From positions 496,001 through 560,000 of the forward strand of contig NZ_ATSX01000001.1 of the NCBI RefSeq assembly GCF_000527695.1: a stretch of DNA of 64,000 nt, read 5' to 3'. This document shows, in pieces, positions 53,876 through 63,900 of this stretch. The DNA comes from Commensalibacter papalotli (ex Servin-Garciduenas et al. 2014). GTDB taxonomy: Bacteria; Pseudomonadota; Alphaproteobacteria; Acetobacterales; Acetobacteraceae. Within the stretch, counting starts at the first letter, position 1. Each line of letters begins with the position of its first letter. Made by a program: the position numbers and the translations under genes. The notes beneath the pieces were generated by a model. It was not told the origin of the DNA and ran no database searches. It saw nothing but the letters and a program-made list of their open reading frames with translations.

Positions 53876-53947
53876 ATGGTAAAAATAGTTAAGTTAATTT
53901 TATCCATAGGTTTGTTAATGTCTTGCCCTTTGCTTTGTAAAACTTGA
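53876..53947 (+). CDS. Short peptide with lipoprotein-like leader
   Basis: 23 residues from ATG 53876 with an excellent ribosome site (AAGGAG, eight bases upstream). 'KLILSIGLLMSCPLLCKT' looks like a lipoprotein signal with Cys after L-M-S, then stops. Either a truncated lysis lipoprotein or an upstream coupling peptide: its TGA overlaps the next ATG (TGATG-type). Confidence 0.35.
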   Translation: MVKIVKLILSIGLLMSCPLLCKT

Positions 53948-54102
53948 TGAGCAGAAGATTGGCTACATTTCTTGCCTCTTCTTTGCTTATTGGGGGAACA
54001 TTGAATATTTCAGTTTATGGTCAATGGCATTTCAGCTTAGTTGCATGGGATGTATTCGCTGCGATTAATCTCTACGCGCTTTCAAAAATATTGAGAGGCT
54101 AG
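53947..54102 (+). CDS. Small membrane protein, coupled to the preceding peptide
   Basis: 51 residues starting at ATG 53947, which overlaps the stop of the previous frame. 'MSRRLATFLASSLLIGGTLN' then 'WHFSLVAWDVFAAINLYALS': two hydrophobic segments. By position and size it could belong to a phage lysis cassette. Not recognised; could also be a chance frame in a decayed region, but the coupling argues for a real gene. Confidence 0.4.
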   Translation: MSRRLATFLASSLLIGGTLNISVYGQWHFSLVAWDVFAAINLYALSKILRG

Positions 54103-54108
54103 AGAAAA

Positions 54109-54282
54109 CTAGGAATCTTTTTGCGCTGCTGGTGGGAAAGTATAGTACAGTGGATCAAGGCTGCATGATTCGTGGCTAATACCAGTTGTGGCAATTAATG
54201 TCCCAATATCATTCGTTATCCAAACAATTTGTGCATTGATCAGGACGTGGCGGGAGAGATAGGTGTAATATTTGTTAAATTT
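54109..54282 (-). pseudogene. C-terminal remnant of an unknown protein
   Basis: On the minus strand one frame between a stop near 54282 and TAG 54109-54111 reads 'NKYYTYLSRHVLINAQIVW', 'GTLIATTGISHES', 'YYTFPPAAQKDS'. It has no start codon but protein-like composition. Probably the tail end of a lost gene, origin unknown. Confidence 0.35.
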
Positions 54283-55293
54283 TAAAAATTATGACAATAC
54301 AATGATATATCTTCTTTGATGATTTAATATGAGAAGCTTTATGTCAGATAAATTATATTTAAACTCAAAATATTTGAAGAGCATGGAATAAACTTTCAAT
54401 CTTTTTTAAGATTTTATCCCTGTTGATCGTGCTAGTGGTGATGGAGGAAATGATGGATATATCCTTGGTTTGAGCCGCTATTTTCATGTATATGCTTCAT
54501 CTAGTATTCGTTTAACAAATAGCATTACTAAGAGTAGCTCAGACTATATTATAAAAAATTAGAGGGAGATTTTTAAAAATTATATAATAATTGAGGAGAG
54601 ATAAAACATTATTTGTTTGTAATGAATGATTGTTTTGAAGGATAATTTTCTAAAGTTGGTCAAAGTTTGTTACCAATGAAATAAAAGAGTTCATTATAGG
54701 CTTTCTTTTTTTTGATACTGCTGACATTGGTTATTTTGATAGTGAACCTTTAGGGAAAAATTATTGGCTATATTTTAGATATAGATATCAAAAAACTTTG
54801 CTTTTTGGTTCGCCAAAAATAGCATCAACTTTTGATTGAAAATTAGTATTTAACAATTTATCCCCTGAGTTCAAACATAAATTGCAATGACGATTAATGA
54901 TGGTGATAAAATTCAAAACATTTTAATAAAGCTGAAGCAATTGCAACATCTAAGATTCATTGCTTTGCTTTGGTTTTAATTTTGCGTGGTTATTGTAAGG
55001 AAACCATGAATATGCTGTTGCATGACAGCTCATACTTCCTAACAAATAAGAACAAAATTGTTCCAATTTATTATTAAAAAATGAAAATTATCGCAAAAAT
55101 TAATACTAATGAGGGTAAGACAGAAGTGGAAATTAATAGATACCACTTCTAACAAGTAATTGAAGCTTTATAGGTAAAATATAGGCAGCTAGTATCGATA
55201 CTCTTATTGAAAGATTTTTTACTTGATCCACAAATTATTTGTAGGTTTAATTACACCAAAATATACTGTAATATATTAATTTTATTTAACAGT
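54283..55293. other. Decayed, gene-free stretch left of tRNA-Leu
   Basis: About 1 kb of AT-rich sequence full of stops. Two fragments look once-coding on the + strand: around 54410-54560 ('DFIPVDRASGDGGNDGYILG', 'YFHVYASSSIRLTNS') and around 54680-54840 ('FLFFDTADIGYFDSEPLGK', 'YWLYFRYRYQ'). Neither is recognised. No terminator, repeat or RNA gene seen. Confidence 0.5.
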
Positions 55294-55379
55294 TGGTGCC
55301 CCAAAGAAGAGTTGAACTTCCACGACCTTGCGGTCACAGGTACCTGAAACCTGCGCGTCTACCATTCCGCCATTGGGGC
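55294..55379 (-). tRNA. tRNA-Leu (anticodon CAG)
   Basis: Minus strand: acceptor GCCCCAA (from 55379) pairs with TTGGGGC (55304-55298). Anticodon stem CAGGT/ACCTG encloses the loop TTCAGGT, giving CAG. Long variable arm with ACCGCAAGGT, T-loop GTTCAACTC. Encoded CCA at 55296-55294. Reads CUG. Confidence 0.95.
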
Positions 55380-55519
55380 TTATATGCTGCCTTTTATATA
55401 AAGAAGGGGTGTAGGTCAATTATTTTTGATGATGAAGTGATTTATATTTCCTTTTGAATCAGGACTTGGCTAGCATAGTTCATTAAAAATAATCTAATTT
55501 TAAATAAAGGCGGTATTAC

Positions 55520-56539
55520 ATGACAAATAAAATAAATTTATCCTTGGATCAAATTTATGATTTATCTTTTAAAATATTGTTTAAATATGGGGTATCCGAA
55601 CCTCATGCCAGTGCAATTGCCAAAGTAATTTTGGCTGGGGAAAGGGATGAGTGTATTTCTCATGGTGTTTATCGTTTGGGAGTATTGGTACATACTATAA
55701 ATCAAGGTCATGTTTCCAAAACAGCCGAGCCAAAAATGACTATAGACGACACATCGATTGTGAAAGTAGACGCACAATATGCGTTTTCACCGCTTGCTTT
55801 TGAAAAAGGTGTCGAAGAGCTAGCACGAAAAACTAAACAAGTTGGAATTGCTGCCTTACAGATTAATCATTGCTACCATTTTTCAGCTTTATGGCCTGAG
55901 GTAGAGATAATTGCAGCACATGGCCTGGTTGGAATAGCAATGACCCCAAGTCATGCCTGGGTAACACCAGCAGGTGGTAATTATCCTGTGTTGGGAACTA
56001 ATCCTTTGGCCTTTAGCTGGCCCAGAGAACATGCAGTTAATCCATATGTTTTTGATTTTGCCACCAGTGCTATTGCACGTGGAGATCTTGAGCTTCATGA
56101 CCGTACCAACACAGAATTACCTGATAATGTTGCTATAGACCGTGATGGGAATATAACCAAAAATGCTAAAGCCGTTATTGATGGGGGTTCTATGTTAACA
56201 TTTGGTGGATATAAAGGCAGTGCTTTATCGACAATGATTGAACTGATGTCTGGTGCATTACTCGAAGATTTAACTAGTCAAGAATCTCTTGATCTAGATG
56301 CAGGAAAAAAAAGTTTTCCTTGTCACGGTGAACTGCTTTTTGCTTTTGATCCTAGTAAATTTGGTCTGGGAAATATTGCCAAAACAACTGCTAGTGCCGA
56401 GCGATTATTTAAATCTATAACGGATCAAGGTGCACGGCTTCCTTCACAGCGTCGTTTCGCTGCTCGAAAACGTAGCCAAGAAAATGGGGTCTTTATCTCA
56501 AAGCATATTTACTCTGAAATCCAAAAACTCTTGGAATAA
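55520..56539 (+). CDS. Ldh family (malate/L-lactate/ureidoglycolate type) oxidoreductase
   Basis: 339 residues. Ldh_2 fold features: 'LVGIAMTPSHAWVTPAGG', 'LGTNPLAFSWPR' (NAD(P) and substrate contacts), 'FDFATSAIARGDLELH', 'GGSMLTFGGYKGSALSTMIE'. The catalytic His segment is 'ALQINHCYHFSALWPEVE'. The family contains sulfolactate, ureidoglycolate, 2,3-diketogulonate and piperideine-2-carboxylate reductases; the 'SHGVYRL' and 'GGYKGSAL' forms suit the last group, but the substrate remains open. It starts 140 bases right of the tRNA-Leu, outside the decayed phage region. Confidence 0.88.
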   Translation: MTNKINLSLDQIYDLSFKILFKYGVSEPHASAIAKVILAGERDECISHGVYRLGVLVHTINQGHVSKTAEPKMTIDDTSIVKVDAQYAFSPLAFEKGVEELARKTKQVGIAALQINHCYHFSALWPEVEIIAAHGLVGIAMTPSHAWVTPAGGNYPVLGTNPLAFSWPREHAVNPYVFDFATSAIARGDLELHDRTNTELPDNVAIDRDGNITKNAKAVIDGGSMLTFGGYKGSALSTMIELMSGALLEDLTSQESLDLDAGKKSFPCHGELLFAFDPSKFGLGNIAKTTASAERLFKSITDQGARLPSQRRFAARKRSQENGVFISKHIYSEIQKLLE

Positions 56540-56709
56540 AATTTACTCATTCGAAGTCGATATTTGCCAATATTTATTAGTGATTTTAAATAAATAATAA
56601 TAAATATCTCAGCCGAGTTTTGTTATTTGAACCTTGATCAATATATCCATGAAGTATAAAAGGAATAAAAGAGTGAATTTAGTTTGATATTTGTTCAAGG
56701 AGCGTCTAG

Positions 56710-57681
56710 GTGAGTGATAAACGTAAAGTAGCAACGGTTATTGGTAATAATAAATTCGTAGAAGGCTATGTTGTAGAGCGGCTAGTCAAAGCAGGATATA
56801 TTGTTCGTGTTGCTGTTCCCAAACCTTCACTGGTAAACACGATTAGACCCTTTGGAAATGTTGGGCATATCACCCCTTTATATTGCTCTGTTATCGAGGA
56901 AAATACCGTTATTCGTGCCATTGAGGGTGCGGATATCGTTGTTAATTTATCAGAGCTTGCTTTTGGAAAAAATAAATCAAAACTTGAGTTATATAATGTT
57001 CAAGCAGCGCAAAATATTGCACGTATTTGTGCTGCTGCAGGGGTAAAGAAATTTATTCATTTCTCTGCTTTAGGTGCATCATCAAATAGCCGTTCTGCTT
57101 ATTTAGCGAGTAAGAAAAAGAGTGAAGATGTCGTATTGCAAGTTTGTCCATCAGCAGTCATTTTACGTACCAGCATTATCTTTGGGCCAGAAGATGAGTT
57201 CTTAAATAAACTAGGTAATATGGCTAGCTATTTCCCAGTTATGCCTGCTTATAAGGTGAATACGAAATTACAACCTGTCTATGTTGGGGATGTTGCTGAC
57301 GCTGTGATGAAAGTCGTTCAACAATCTGAATCTGCTGGTAAAATCTACGAGCTTGCAGGTCCAGAATCTTATACTAATCGTGAGTTAATTAACTGGCTTG
57401 TATCGTGGCTTAGAACCGATAATAACGTCAGTGGATTAAGTTTAGTATTAATTCGTTTGATGGCATTTACATTACAATTTATGCCTGGTGCGATAATGAC
57501 GCCTGCATTGTTGAATATGATGGAATATGATTCTGTTTTAAGCCAAAAGGAAAATGGATTATTAGCATTGGGAATTGTTCCAAAACCCTTGGAATTAATT
57601 GCACCTGTTTATTTATATTGCTATCGTTCTATTAATGATTTTACCGAATTAAAGCGTTTGCAACGTCGTATAGAGCATTAA
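56710..57681 (+). CDS. Complex I NDUFA9-like NAD(P)-binding protein
   Basis: 323 residues from GTG 56710 with AAGGAG upstream. Extended SDR fold with a changed glycine motif 'VIGNNKFVEGYVVERLV', 'AIEGADIVVNLSELAFG', 'KKFIHFSALGASSNSRSAYLASK' region (about 117-137; key Y-x-x-x-K) and 'LQPVYVGDVADAV'. These are the blocks of the alphaproteobacterial NDUFA9-like proteins that associate with respiratory complex I or quinone enzymes. Usually G-x-x-G-x-x-G at the start; here the first Gly-Asn-Asn-Lys lacks the middle Gly, so cofactor binding may be weaker. Confidence 0.88.
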   Translation: MSDKRKVATVIGNNKFVEGYVVERLVKAGYIVRVAVPKPSLVNTIRPFGNVGHITPLYCSVIEENTVIRAIEGADIVVNLSELAFGKNKSKLELYNVQAAQNIARICAAAGVKKFIHFSALGASSNSRSAYLASKKKSEDVVLQVCPSAVILRTSIIFGPEDEFLNKLGNMASYFPVMPAYKVNTKLQPVYVGDVADAVMKVVQQSESAGKIYELAGPESYTNRELINWLVSWLRTDNNVSGLSLVLIRLMAFTLQFMPGAIMTPALLNMMEYDSVLSQKENGLLALGIVPKPLELIAPVYLYCYRSINDFTELKRLQRRIEH

Positions 57682-57809
57682 AACCTTATAAAGTAGCTGA
57701 TATTTCAATTATTTTTACAATAGGTCAGTAGTACTGTCTTTTATTTGATTAGGGAATAGCATAGACATTAGGAACAATTAATTTTAATCGTAAAAGCGAT
57801 GGATATATT

Positions 57810-59219
57810 ATGCCCAATGTCATGTTAAAATTTATTTCTCTTGATCAGCAGCAACCCGAAAAACGCCCTGCGGAAATTCGCAAGGCAGATTTTTTGGAAA
57901 CGTATCGTCGATTTTCCGATGAACAAGCGAAAACACAAGCCAGCCGTTGTTCGCAATGCGGTATTCCTTTTTGTTCTACAAAATGCCCTGTATCAAATTA
58001 TATTCCTGATTGGTTAAAGCTTACAGCTGAAGGCCGTTTAGAAGAAGCATATGCTTTGTCTTTTGAAACGAATAGTTTTCCTGAATTGTGTGGGCGTATC
58101 TGTCCTCAGGATCGTTTATGTGAAGGTGGCTGTGTTATTGAGCCAGGATTTAAAAGCGTTACAATTGGTGCAGTCGAAGCTTATATTACGGATCAAGCGT
58201 TTAAAAGTGGATTTGTTCAACCAATTGCACCTGTGAAAGAGCAAACTCAATCTGTCGGGATTGTAGGTGCAGGACCTTGCGGAATGGCTGCGGCAGTTGT
58301 GCTGCGTCAACGAGGATATCAAGTTCATATTTATGATCGTTATGATAGAGCAGGGGGATTGCTGACTTATGGTATTCCGACTTTCAAGCTTGAAAAAGAA
58401 ATTGTTGCAAGACGTCAAAAATGGTTAGACGATTCTGGGGTAATATTTCATTTTAATATAAATATTTCCGATAAAACAGACCAAGGAACACTTTCCTTTG
58501 CAGAATTGCGAACCAATCATGATGCCGTTTTTGTTGCGACGGGCGTTTATCAGAAAAAAGAAGTAAAATTATTGGGCAGTCAATTAAAAGGGGCTGTTCA
58601 AGCACTTGACTATTTAATGGCTTCTCAAAGAACAGGCCAACCAATATCTCCTGAAATTGATGCTAGAGGTAAAGATGTCGTTGTCATTGGTGGTGGTGAT
58701 ACAGCCATGGACTGTTTGCGTACAGCCATACGCCAGGGGGCTAAGTCAGTCAAATGTCTATATCGTCGTGACAAAGTGAATATGCCAGGATCAATGCGAG
58801 AAGTTAAAAATGCAGAAGAAGAAGGTGTAGAATTCATCTGGCAAGCTGTTCCAGAAGCTTTTATTGGCAGCGACAAAATTGAATCTATTCGTGCTTTAAG
58901 AACAGAGTTAGGTTTGCCTGATGCTGGTGGACGTCAAAGTGTCAGGGTCATTGAAGATAGTCACTTTACATTACCTGCAGATATGGTGATCAAAGCATTA
59001 GGATTTGATCCAGAGAATTTATCTGAGTTATGGAATGACAATACTTTAGAAGCTTCTCGGTACGGTACTGTCAATGTAGATAAACATAACTTTATGACAT
59101 CTATAGAAGGTGTATTCGCAGGCGGAGATATTGTTCGAGGCGCGAGTTTGGTTGTATGGGCGGTCAAAGATGGTCAAGATGCAGCTTCTCAAATTGCCAA
59201 ATGGTTAAAAGAACAATAA
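57810..59219 (+). CDS. gltD: Glutamate synthase small subunit
   Basis: 469 residues. N-terminal iron-sulfur cysteines in 'SRCSQCGIPFCSTKCPVSNY' and 'ELCGRICPQDRLCEGGCV'; FAD site 'VGIVGAGPCGMAAAVVLRQRG'; NADPH site 'VVVIGGGDTAMDCLRTAIRQG'; C-terminal 'GVFAGGDIVRGASLVVWAV'. Passes electrons from NADPH to the large subunit, which makes glutamate from glutamine and 2-oxoglutarate. The order gltD-gltB is the reverse of the enterobacterial one. 96 bases before gltB, probably one transcript. Confidence 0.96.
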   Translation: MPNVMLKFISLDQQQPEKRPAEIRKADFLETYRRFSDEQAKTQASRCSQCGIPFCSTKCPVSNYIPDWLKLTAEGRLEEAYALSFETNSFPELCGRICPQDRLCEGGCVIEPGFKSVTIGAVEAYITDQAFKSGFVQPIAPVKEQTQSVGIVGAGPCGMAAAVVLRQRGYQVHIYDRYDRAGGLLTYGIPTFKLEKEIVARRQKWLDDSGVIFHFNINISDKTDQGTLSFAELRTNHDAVFVATGVYQKKEVKLLGSQLKGAVQALDYLMASQRTGQPISPEIDARGKDVVVIGGGDTAMDCLRTAIRQGAKSVKCLYRRDKVNMPGSMREVKNAEEEGVEFIWQAVPEAFIGSDKIESIRALRTELGLPDAGGRQSVRVIEDSHFTLPADMVIKALGFDPENLSELWNDNTLEASRYGTVNVDKHNFMTSIEGVFAGGDIVRGASLVVWAVKDGQDAASQIAKWLKEQ

Positions 59220-59315
59220 TTAAATTTAAACCAACAAATAGAAACAAAATATTCAGTTAACAAAAGCCAGCCCAAAGAATGGCGAGGTTTTAATCATCTA
59301 TAGGCGGATAAAAAG

Positions 59316-62300
59316 ATGAGCGATACAGATTTTATTGAAGATAGAAAAAGAAATGAAGCAATCCTGAACAGTGCAGGTGTGTATTCTCAGGAACAAGAAC
59401 ATGATGCTTGTGGTGTGGGCTTTGTAGTTGCCTTGGATGGTAAAAAACGTCGTGATGTAGTGGAAGCTGGGTTAACGGCATTAAAGGCATTATGGCACAG
59501 AGGGGCTGTGGATGCCGATGGGAAAACAGGCGATGGTGCAGGAATTCATGTCGAGATTTCCCAAGAGTTCTTCTTAAAATCAATACGCAGTGGTCATCAT
59601 CATATCAAAGAAAATGGCTTGGCGGTTGGAATGGTATTCTTGCCAAAGAATGATTTGTCCAGTCAAGAACGTTGCCGTCAGATTATAGAAACAGAGATTA
59701 TTGCTTTTGGATATGCAATTTATGGGTGGCGCCAGGTTCCTATTAATACAGATTGTATCGGTGAAAAAGCGAACGCAACACGTCCAGAAATTGAGCAAAT
59801 CTTAATTAGCAATACGCAAGATCATTCTGAAGCTGAATTTGAACGTAATCTATACATTATCCGCCGTAAAATTGAAAAAAGAGCAATCGAAAGTCACGTT
59901 GATTTATATATTTGCTCTTTATCTTGTCGTTCTGTTATTTACAAAGGTATGTTCTTAGCCGAAAATGTTGCTGATTTTTATCCAGACTTGTTGGATGAGC
60001 GCTTTGTCAGTCGTTTTGCAATTTATCATCAACGCTATTCAACCAATACTTTCCCTACTTGGAAATTGGCACAACCTTTCAGAAAAATTGCTCATAATGG
60101 CGAGATTAATACGCTATCGGGTAATATAAATTGGATGAAAAGCCATGAAACCCGCCTTTCTCATCCTGACCTTGATGCGTATATGGCAGATCTAAAACCT
60201 GTTATTCAATTTAATGGCTCTGATACAGCGGCTTTGGATAATGTGTTTGAATTATTAACATTTGCTGGGCGTAATGCACCAACAGTGAAATCATTAATGA
60301 TTCCGCCTGCAATGGGAATGCAAGATGGTCTTACCCAAGAAGTCAAGGATATGTATGGCTATGCGAATGCGGTGATGGAGCCATGGGATGGACCAGCAGC
60401 ATTATGTGGAACTGATGGTAATTGGGTGATTGCTGGGTTGGATCGAAATGGATTGCGTCCTTTACGTTATACGATTACTTCTAATAACCTGATGATTTTG
60501 GGCTCTGAAACAGGTATGGTGCGCGTTCCTGAACCAGAGATTTTGGAAAAAGGTCGTCTTGGCCCAGGGCAAACCATCGGTTTTGATATGCAAAACTGTA
60601 AATTATATAAGCCTGACGAAATAACTGAGATGCTGGTTAAGCGTCATGATTATAGTAAATGGGTTAAAAACACACAGCAGATTACGTCCATTGTCAGAGA
60701 TCAAGAAAATGAACTGAGCTTATTTCCTCAAGAAGAGCTTCGTAGAAGGCAACTTGCTGTTGGAATGACCTTGGAGGATATGGAAACGGTGCTTCAGCCA
60801 ATGGTTGAATCTGCTGCTGAAGCAATTGGGTCTATGGGAGATGATACCCCATTAGCAGTGCTTAGTGATCGTTATCGTGGATTGTCTCATTATTTCCGTC
60901 AACGTTTCAGTCAGGTTACAAACCCACCGATTGATAGCTTGCGTGAAACTCAAGTGATGACCTTAAATACACGTTTGGGTAATTTGGGTAATATTTTGGA
61001 TGAATCTTCTGATCAATGTCAGATGTTAAAATTATCTAGCCCCGTTCTTACCATCAGTGAGTTTAGTGCGTTACAAGATTTCTGTGGCAAAACAGGTGTC
61101 ACAATAGATTGTAATTTCACAGTTGCCGATGAAGAGAAAGGGCTGCGACAAGCAATTGGACGTATTTGTCTGGAAGCAGAAGAAGCCGTCAGAGCGGGTT
61201 GTACTCATGTGTTTTTAACGGATGAAAAACAAACCAGAGAACTTGCTCAAATTCCAATGATCTTGGCAACTGCTGCGGTACATACACATTTGGTACGTCA
61301 ATCCTTAAGAACGTTTACGTCTTTGAATGTGCGTTCTGCTGATACTTTGGATGTGCATTCTATTGCGGTCTTAATTGGGGTAGGGGCTACAACCGTCAAT
61401 GCTTATTTAGCTCAAGAATGTATTGCGGATCGTCATAAACGCGGCCTTTTTGGTGATATGTCTTTGCGTGAAGCGATGAAACGTTATTGCAAGGCTGTGG
61501 ACAAGGGCCTGCTTAAAATTATGGCCAAGATGGGAATCTCGGTTGTAGCCTCTTATCGCGGTGGCTATAATTTTGAAGCGATTGGATTGTCTCGTGCATT
61601 GGTTGCTGAATTCTTCCCTGGGATGTCTTCGCGTATTTCAGGTATTGGGTTATCAGGGATTGCGCATAATGTCAGTACTTTTCATGAAAAAGCTTGGGAT
61701 CCCAATGTAAAAATCTTACCGATTGGTGGATTATATAAGTGGCGCAAACAAGGTGAAAAACATGCTTTGAGTGGAGATGTAATTAAACTGATCCAACAAG
61801 CCGTTGAAAAAGATAGCTGGCCTTTATATCAAAAATATTTAGAAGCAATTAAAGAGCAGCCTCCAATGGCTTTGCGTGATTTATTTGATTTTCAATCTTC
61901 TAATAAACCAATTCCTGTTGAATCTGTTGAAAACATTACGCAATTAAGACGGCGATTAATATCTCCTGGTATTTCATTGGGAGCGTTAAGCCCAGAAGCA
62001 CATGAAACCCTAGCTATTGCGATGAATCGTATTGGTGCGCGTTCTGATTCTGGTGAGGGCGGAGAGGATGCAAGTCGTTATAAACCTCGTGCTAATGGGG
62101 ATAATGCATCTTCTGCGATCAAGCAAATTGCCTCAGGACGTTTTGGCGTTACGGCTGAATATTTAAATAATTGTCGTGAGATCGAAATTAAAGTTGCTCA
62201 AGGCGCTAAACCAGGCGAAGGTGGTCAGCTTCCAGGTTTTAAAGTGACGGAATTAATTGGTAAATTGCGTCATGCTGTGCCAGGGGTTACGTTGATTTCT

Positions 62301-63842
62301 CCACCGCCGCATCATGATATTTATTCCATTGAAGATTTGGCACAGCTTATTTACGATTTAAAACAAATTAACCCTGATGCAACGGTTGCGGTTAAATTAG
62401 TTGCGTCTTCTGGGATTGGAACGATTGCTGCTGGGGTTGCAAAAGCCAAAGCGGATACAATTCTAATTTCTGGGCATAATGGTGGGACTGGTGCTTCTGC
62501 TCAAACTTCAATTAAATATGGTGGTATCCCTTGGGAAATGGGGCTTGCTGAGGCACATCAAGTTTTGATGCTTAATCGCTTGCGTCATCGGATTACGTTG
62601 CGTGTTGACGGTGGGATTAAAACTGGTCGAGATGTCGTGATTGCAGCGATGTTAGGTGCCGAGGAATTCGGTATTGGAACATTAAGCCTTATTGCGATGG
62701 GCTGTATTATGGTGCGTCAATGTCATTCTAATACATGTCCAGTAGGTGTTTGCACACAAGACGAAAATCTACGTAAGAAATTTGTTCAAGATGGTGCAGA
62801 TCGGGTTATTAACTTATTCTCTTTTATTGCTGAAGATGTAAGGAATATTCTTGCTTCTCTTGGTTTTTCTTCATTAAAAGAAATTATTGGACGAACAGAT
62901 TTATTAAAACAAGTTTTGCGTGGGGCTTCTTATCTTGATGATTTAGATTTGAACTCTTTGCTTGCTCGTGTTGATGCAGGCCCATATGCAAGATATTGTA
63001 CACGTGAGGGTCGTAACGAGGTTCCTGAAACTTTGGATGCACAAATGATAGTCGATGCGCAGCCTTTGTTTGAGCACGGAGAAAAAATGCAATTGCGTTA
63101 TAATGTTGAAAATACATATCGTGCAATTGGAACTAAAATTTCTTCTAAAATTACACGTCGTTTTGGTATGACAGGGTTGGCAGCTGATCATTTAACAATC
63201 AGACTAAGTGGTTCTGCAGGGCAATCATTGGGGGCTTTTGCAGTTCAAGGGTTGAAACTGGAAGTTTTCGGTGATGCCAATGATTATGTTGGTAAAGGTT
63301 TGTCTGGCGCAACCATCGTTGTCCGCCCTGTGCCAGAAACCAAACTGATCTCACATCATAATATGATTATTGGAAATACAGTTTTATATGGTGCAACCTC
63401 TGGGCGTTTATATGCTGCTGGAATTGCTGGTGAACGTTTTGCCGTGCGCAATTCTGGTGCTATTGCTGTGGTTGAAGGTTGTGGTGCCAATGGGTGTGAA
63501 TATATGACGGGTGGAACGGTTGTTATTCTTGGGGAAATTGGTGTTAACTTTGGTGCTGGTTTTACAGGGGGAATGGCTTTTGTTTATGATCCTCATGCAC
63601 AATTTAATGATCGTGTTAACTCTGATAGTGTTCAGTGGCAACGTGTTATTGATTCGAAATGGGAAGAAGTTTTGCGTAACCATATTGAGCAACATGTCAA
63701 AGAAACAGAAAGTCGATATGCAGCGTCTTTGTTACATGAGTGGCAAAATACATTACAGCATTTTTGGCATATTGTGCCTACTGAATATGCCAAAGCAATT
63801 AATTTTCAATTTAAAGAAACTGCAATTCAAAAATCAGCCTAA
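59316..63842 (+). CDS. gltB: Glutamate synthase large subunit
   Basis: 1508 residues, full length. The catalytic Cys of the N-terminal amidotransferase is Cys 32 in 'EQEHDACGVGFVVALDG', so a 31-residue propeptide is removed. Then 'HRGAVDADGKTGDGAGI', central domain, FMN domain with 'GGTGASAQTSIKYGGIPWE' and the 3Fe-4S cysteines in 'CIMVRQCHSNTCPVGVCTQ' (C-x5-C-x4-C). The C-terminal beta-helix (GXGXG domain, about 1260-1460) has 'GLSGATIVVRP' and 'YMTGGTVVILGEIGVNFGAG'. Main enzyme of ammonia assimilation together with GltD. Confidence 0.98.
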   Translation: MSDTDFIEDRKRNEAILNSAGVYSQEQEHDACGVGFVVALDGKKRRDVVEAGLTALKALWHRGAVDADGKTGDGAGIHVEISQEFFLKSIRSGHHHIKENGLAVGMVFLPKNDLSSQERCRQIIETEIIAFGYAIYGWRQVPINTDCIGEKANATRPEIEQILISNTQDHSEAEFERNLYIIRRKIEKRAIESHVDLYICSLSCRSVIYKGMFLAENVADFYPDLLDERFVSRFAIYHQRYSTNTFPTWKLAQPFRKIAHNGEINTLSGNINWMKSHETRLSHPDLDAYMADLKPVIQFNGSDTAALDNVFELLTFAGRNAPTVKSLMIPPAMGMQDGLTQEVKDMYGYANAVMEPWDGPAALCGTDGNWVIAGLDRNGLRPLRYTITSNNLMILGSETGMVRVPEPEILEKGRLGPGQTIGFDMQNCKLYKPDEITEMLVKRHDYSKWVKNTQQITSIVRDQENELSLFPQEELRRRQLAVGMTLEDMETVLQPMVESAAEAIGSMGDDTPLAVLSDRYRGLSHYFRQRFSQVTNPPIDSLRETQVMTLNTRLGNLGNILDESSDQCQMLKLSSPVLTISEFSALQDFCGKTGVTIDCNFTVADEEKGLRQAIGRICLEAEEAVRAGCTHVFLTDEKQTRELAQIPMILATAAVHTHLVRQSLRTFTSLNVRSADTLDVHSIAVLIGVGATTVNAYLAQECIADRHKRGLFGDMSLREAMKRYCKAVDKGLLKIMAKMGISVVASYRGGYNFEAIGLSRALVAEFFPGMSSRISGIGLSGIAHNVSTFHEKAWDPNVKILPIGGLYKWRKQGEKHALSGDVIKLIQQAVEKDSWPLYQKYLEAIKEQPPMALRDLFDFQSSNKPIPVESVENITQLRRRLISPGISLGALSPEAHETLAIAMNRIGARSDSGEGGEDASRYKPRANGDNASSAIKQIASGRFGVTAEYLNNCREIEIKVAQGAKPGEGGQLPGFKVTELIGKLRHAVPGVTLISPPPHHDIYSIEDLAQLIYDLKQINPDATVAVKLVASSGIGTIAAGVAKAKADTILISGHNGGTGASAQTSIKYGGIPWEMGLAEAHQVLMLNRLRHRITLRVDGGIKTGRDVVIAAMLGAEEFGIGTLSLIAMGCIMVRQCHSNTCPVGVCTQDENLRKKFVQDGADRVINLFSFIAEDVRNILASLGFSSLKEIIGRTDLLKQVLRGASYLDDLDLNSLLARVDAGPYARYCTREGRNEVPETLDAQMIVDAQPLFEHGEKMQLRYNVENTYRAIGTKISSKITRRFGMTGLAADHLTIRLSGSAGQSLGAFAVQGLKLEVFGDANDYVGKGLSGATIVVRPVPETKLISHHNMIIGNTVLYGATSGRLYAAGIAGERFAVRNSGAIAVVEGCGANGCEYMTGGTVVILGEIGVNFGAGFTGGMAFVYDPHAQFNDRVNSDSVQWQRVIDSKWEEVLRNHIEQHVKETESRYAASLLHEWQNTLQHFWHIVPTEYAKAINFQFKETAIQKSA

Positions 63843-63868
63843 TTTAACTTAGTATTCAAGCTCTGCTG

Positions 63869-63900
63869 TAGGAGTGTATTTAATACACTCCTATTTTTTT
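63869..63900 (+). terminator. Terminator after gltB
   Basis: TAGGAGTGTAT (63869-63879) pairs with ATACACTCCTA (63883-63893), three-base loop, then seven T to 63900. 26 bases after the gltB stop. The last 100 bases of the window hold no gene. Confidence 0.92.

Noticed and set aside
40341-55302. 11-base match GTTGGTGCCCC before lepA and at the tRNA-Leu 3' end as prophage attachment sites
   Set aside because: Too short, and the first lies 12 bases in front of an intact lepA; intact core genes lie between, so it is most likely chance.
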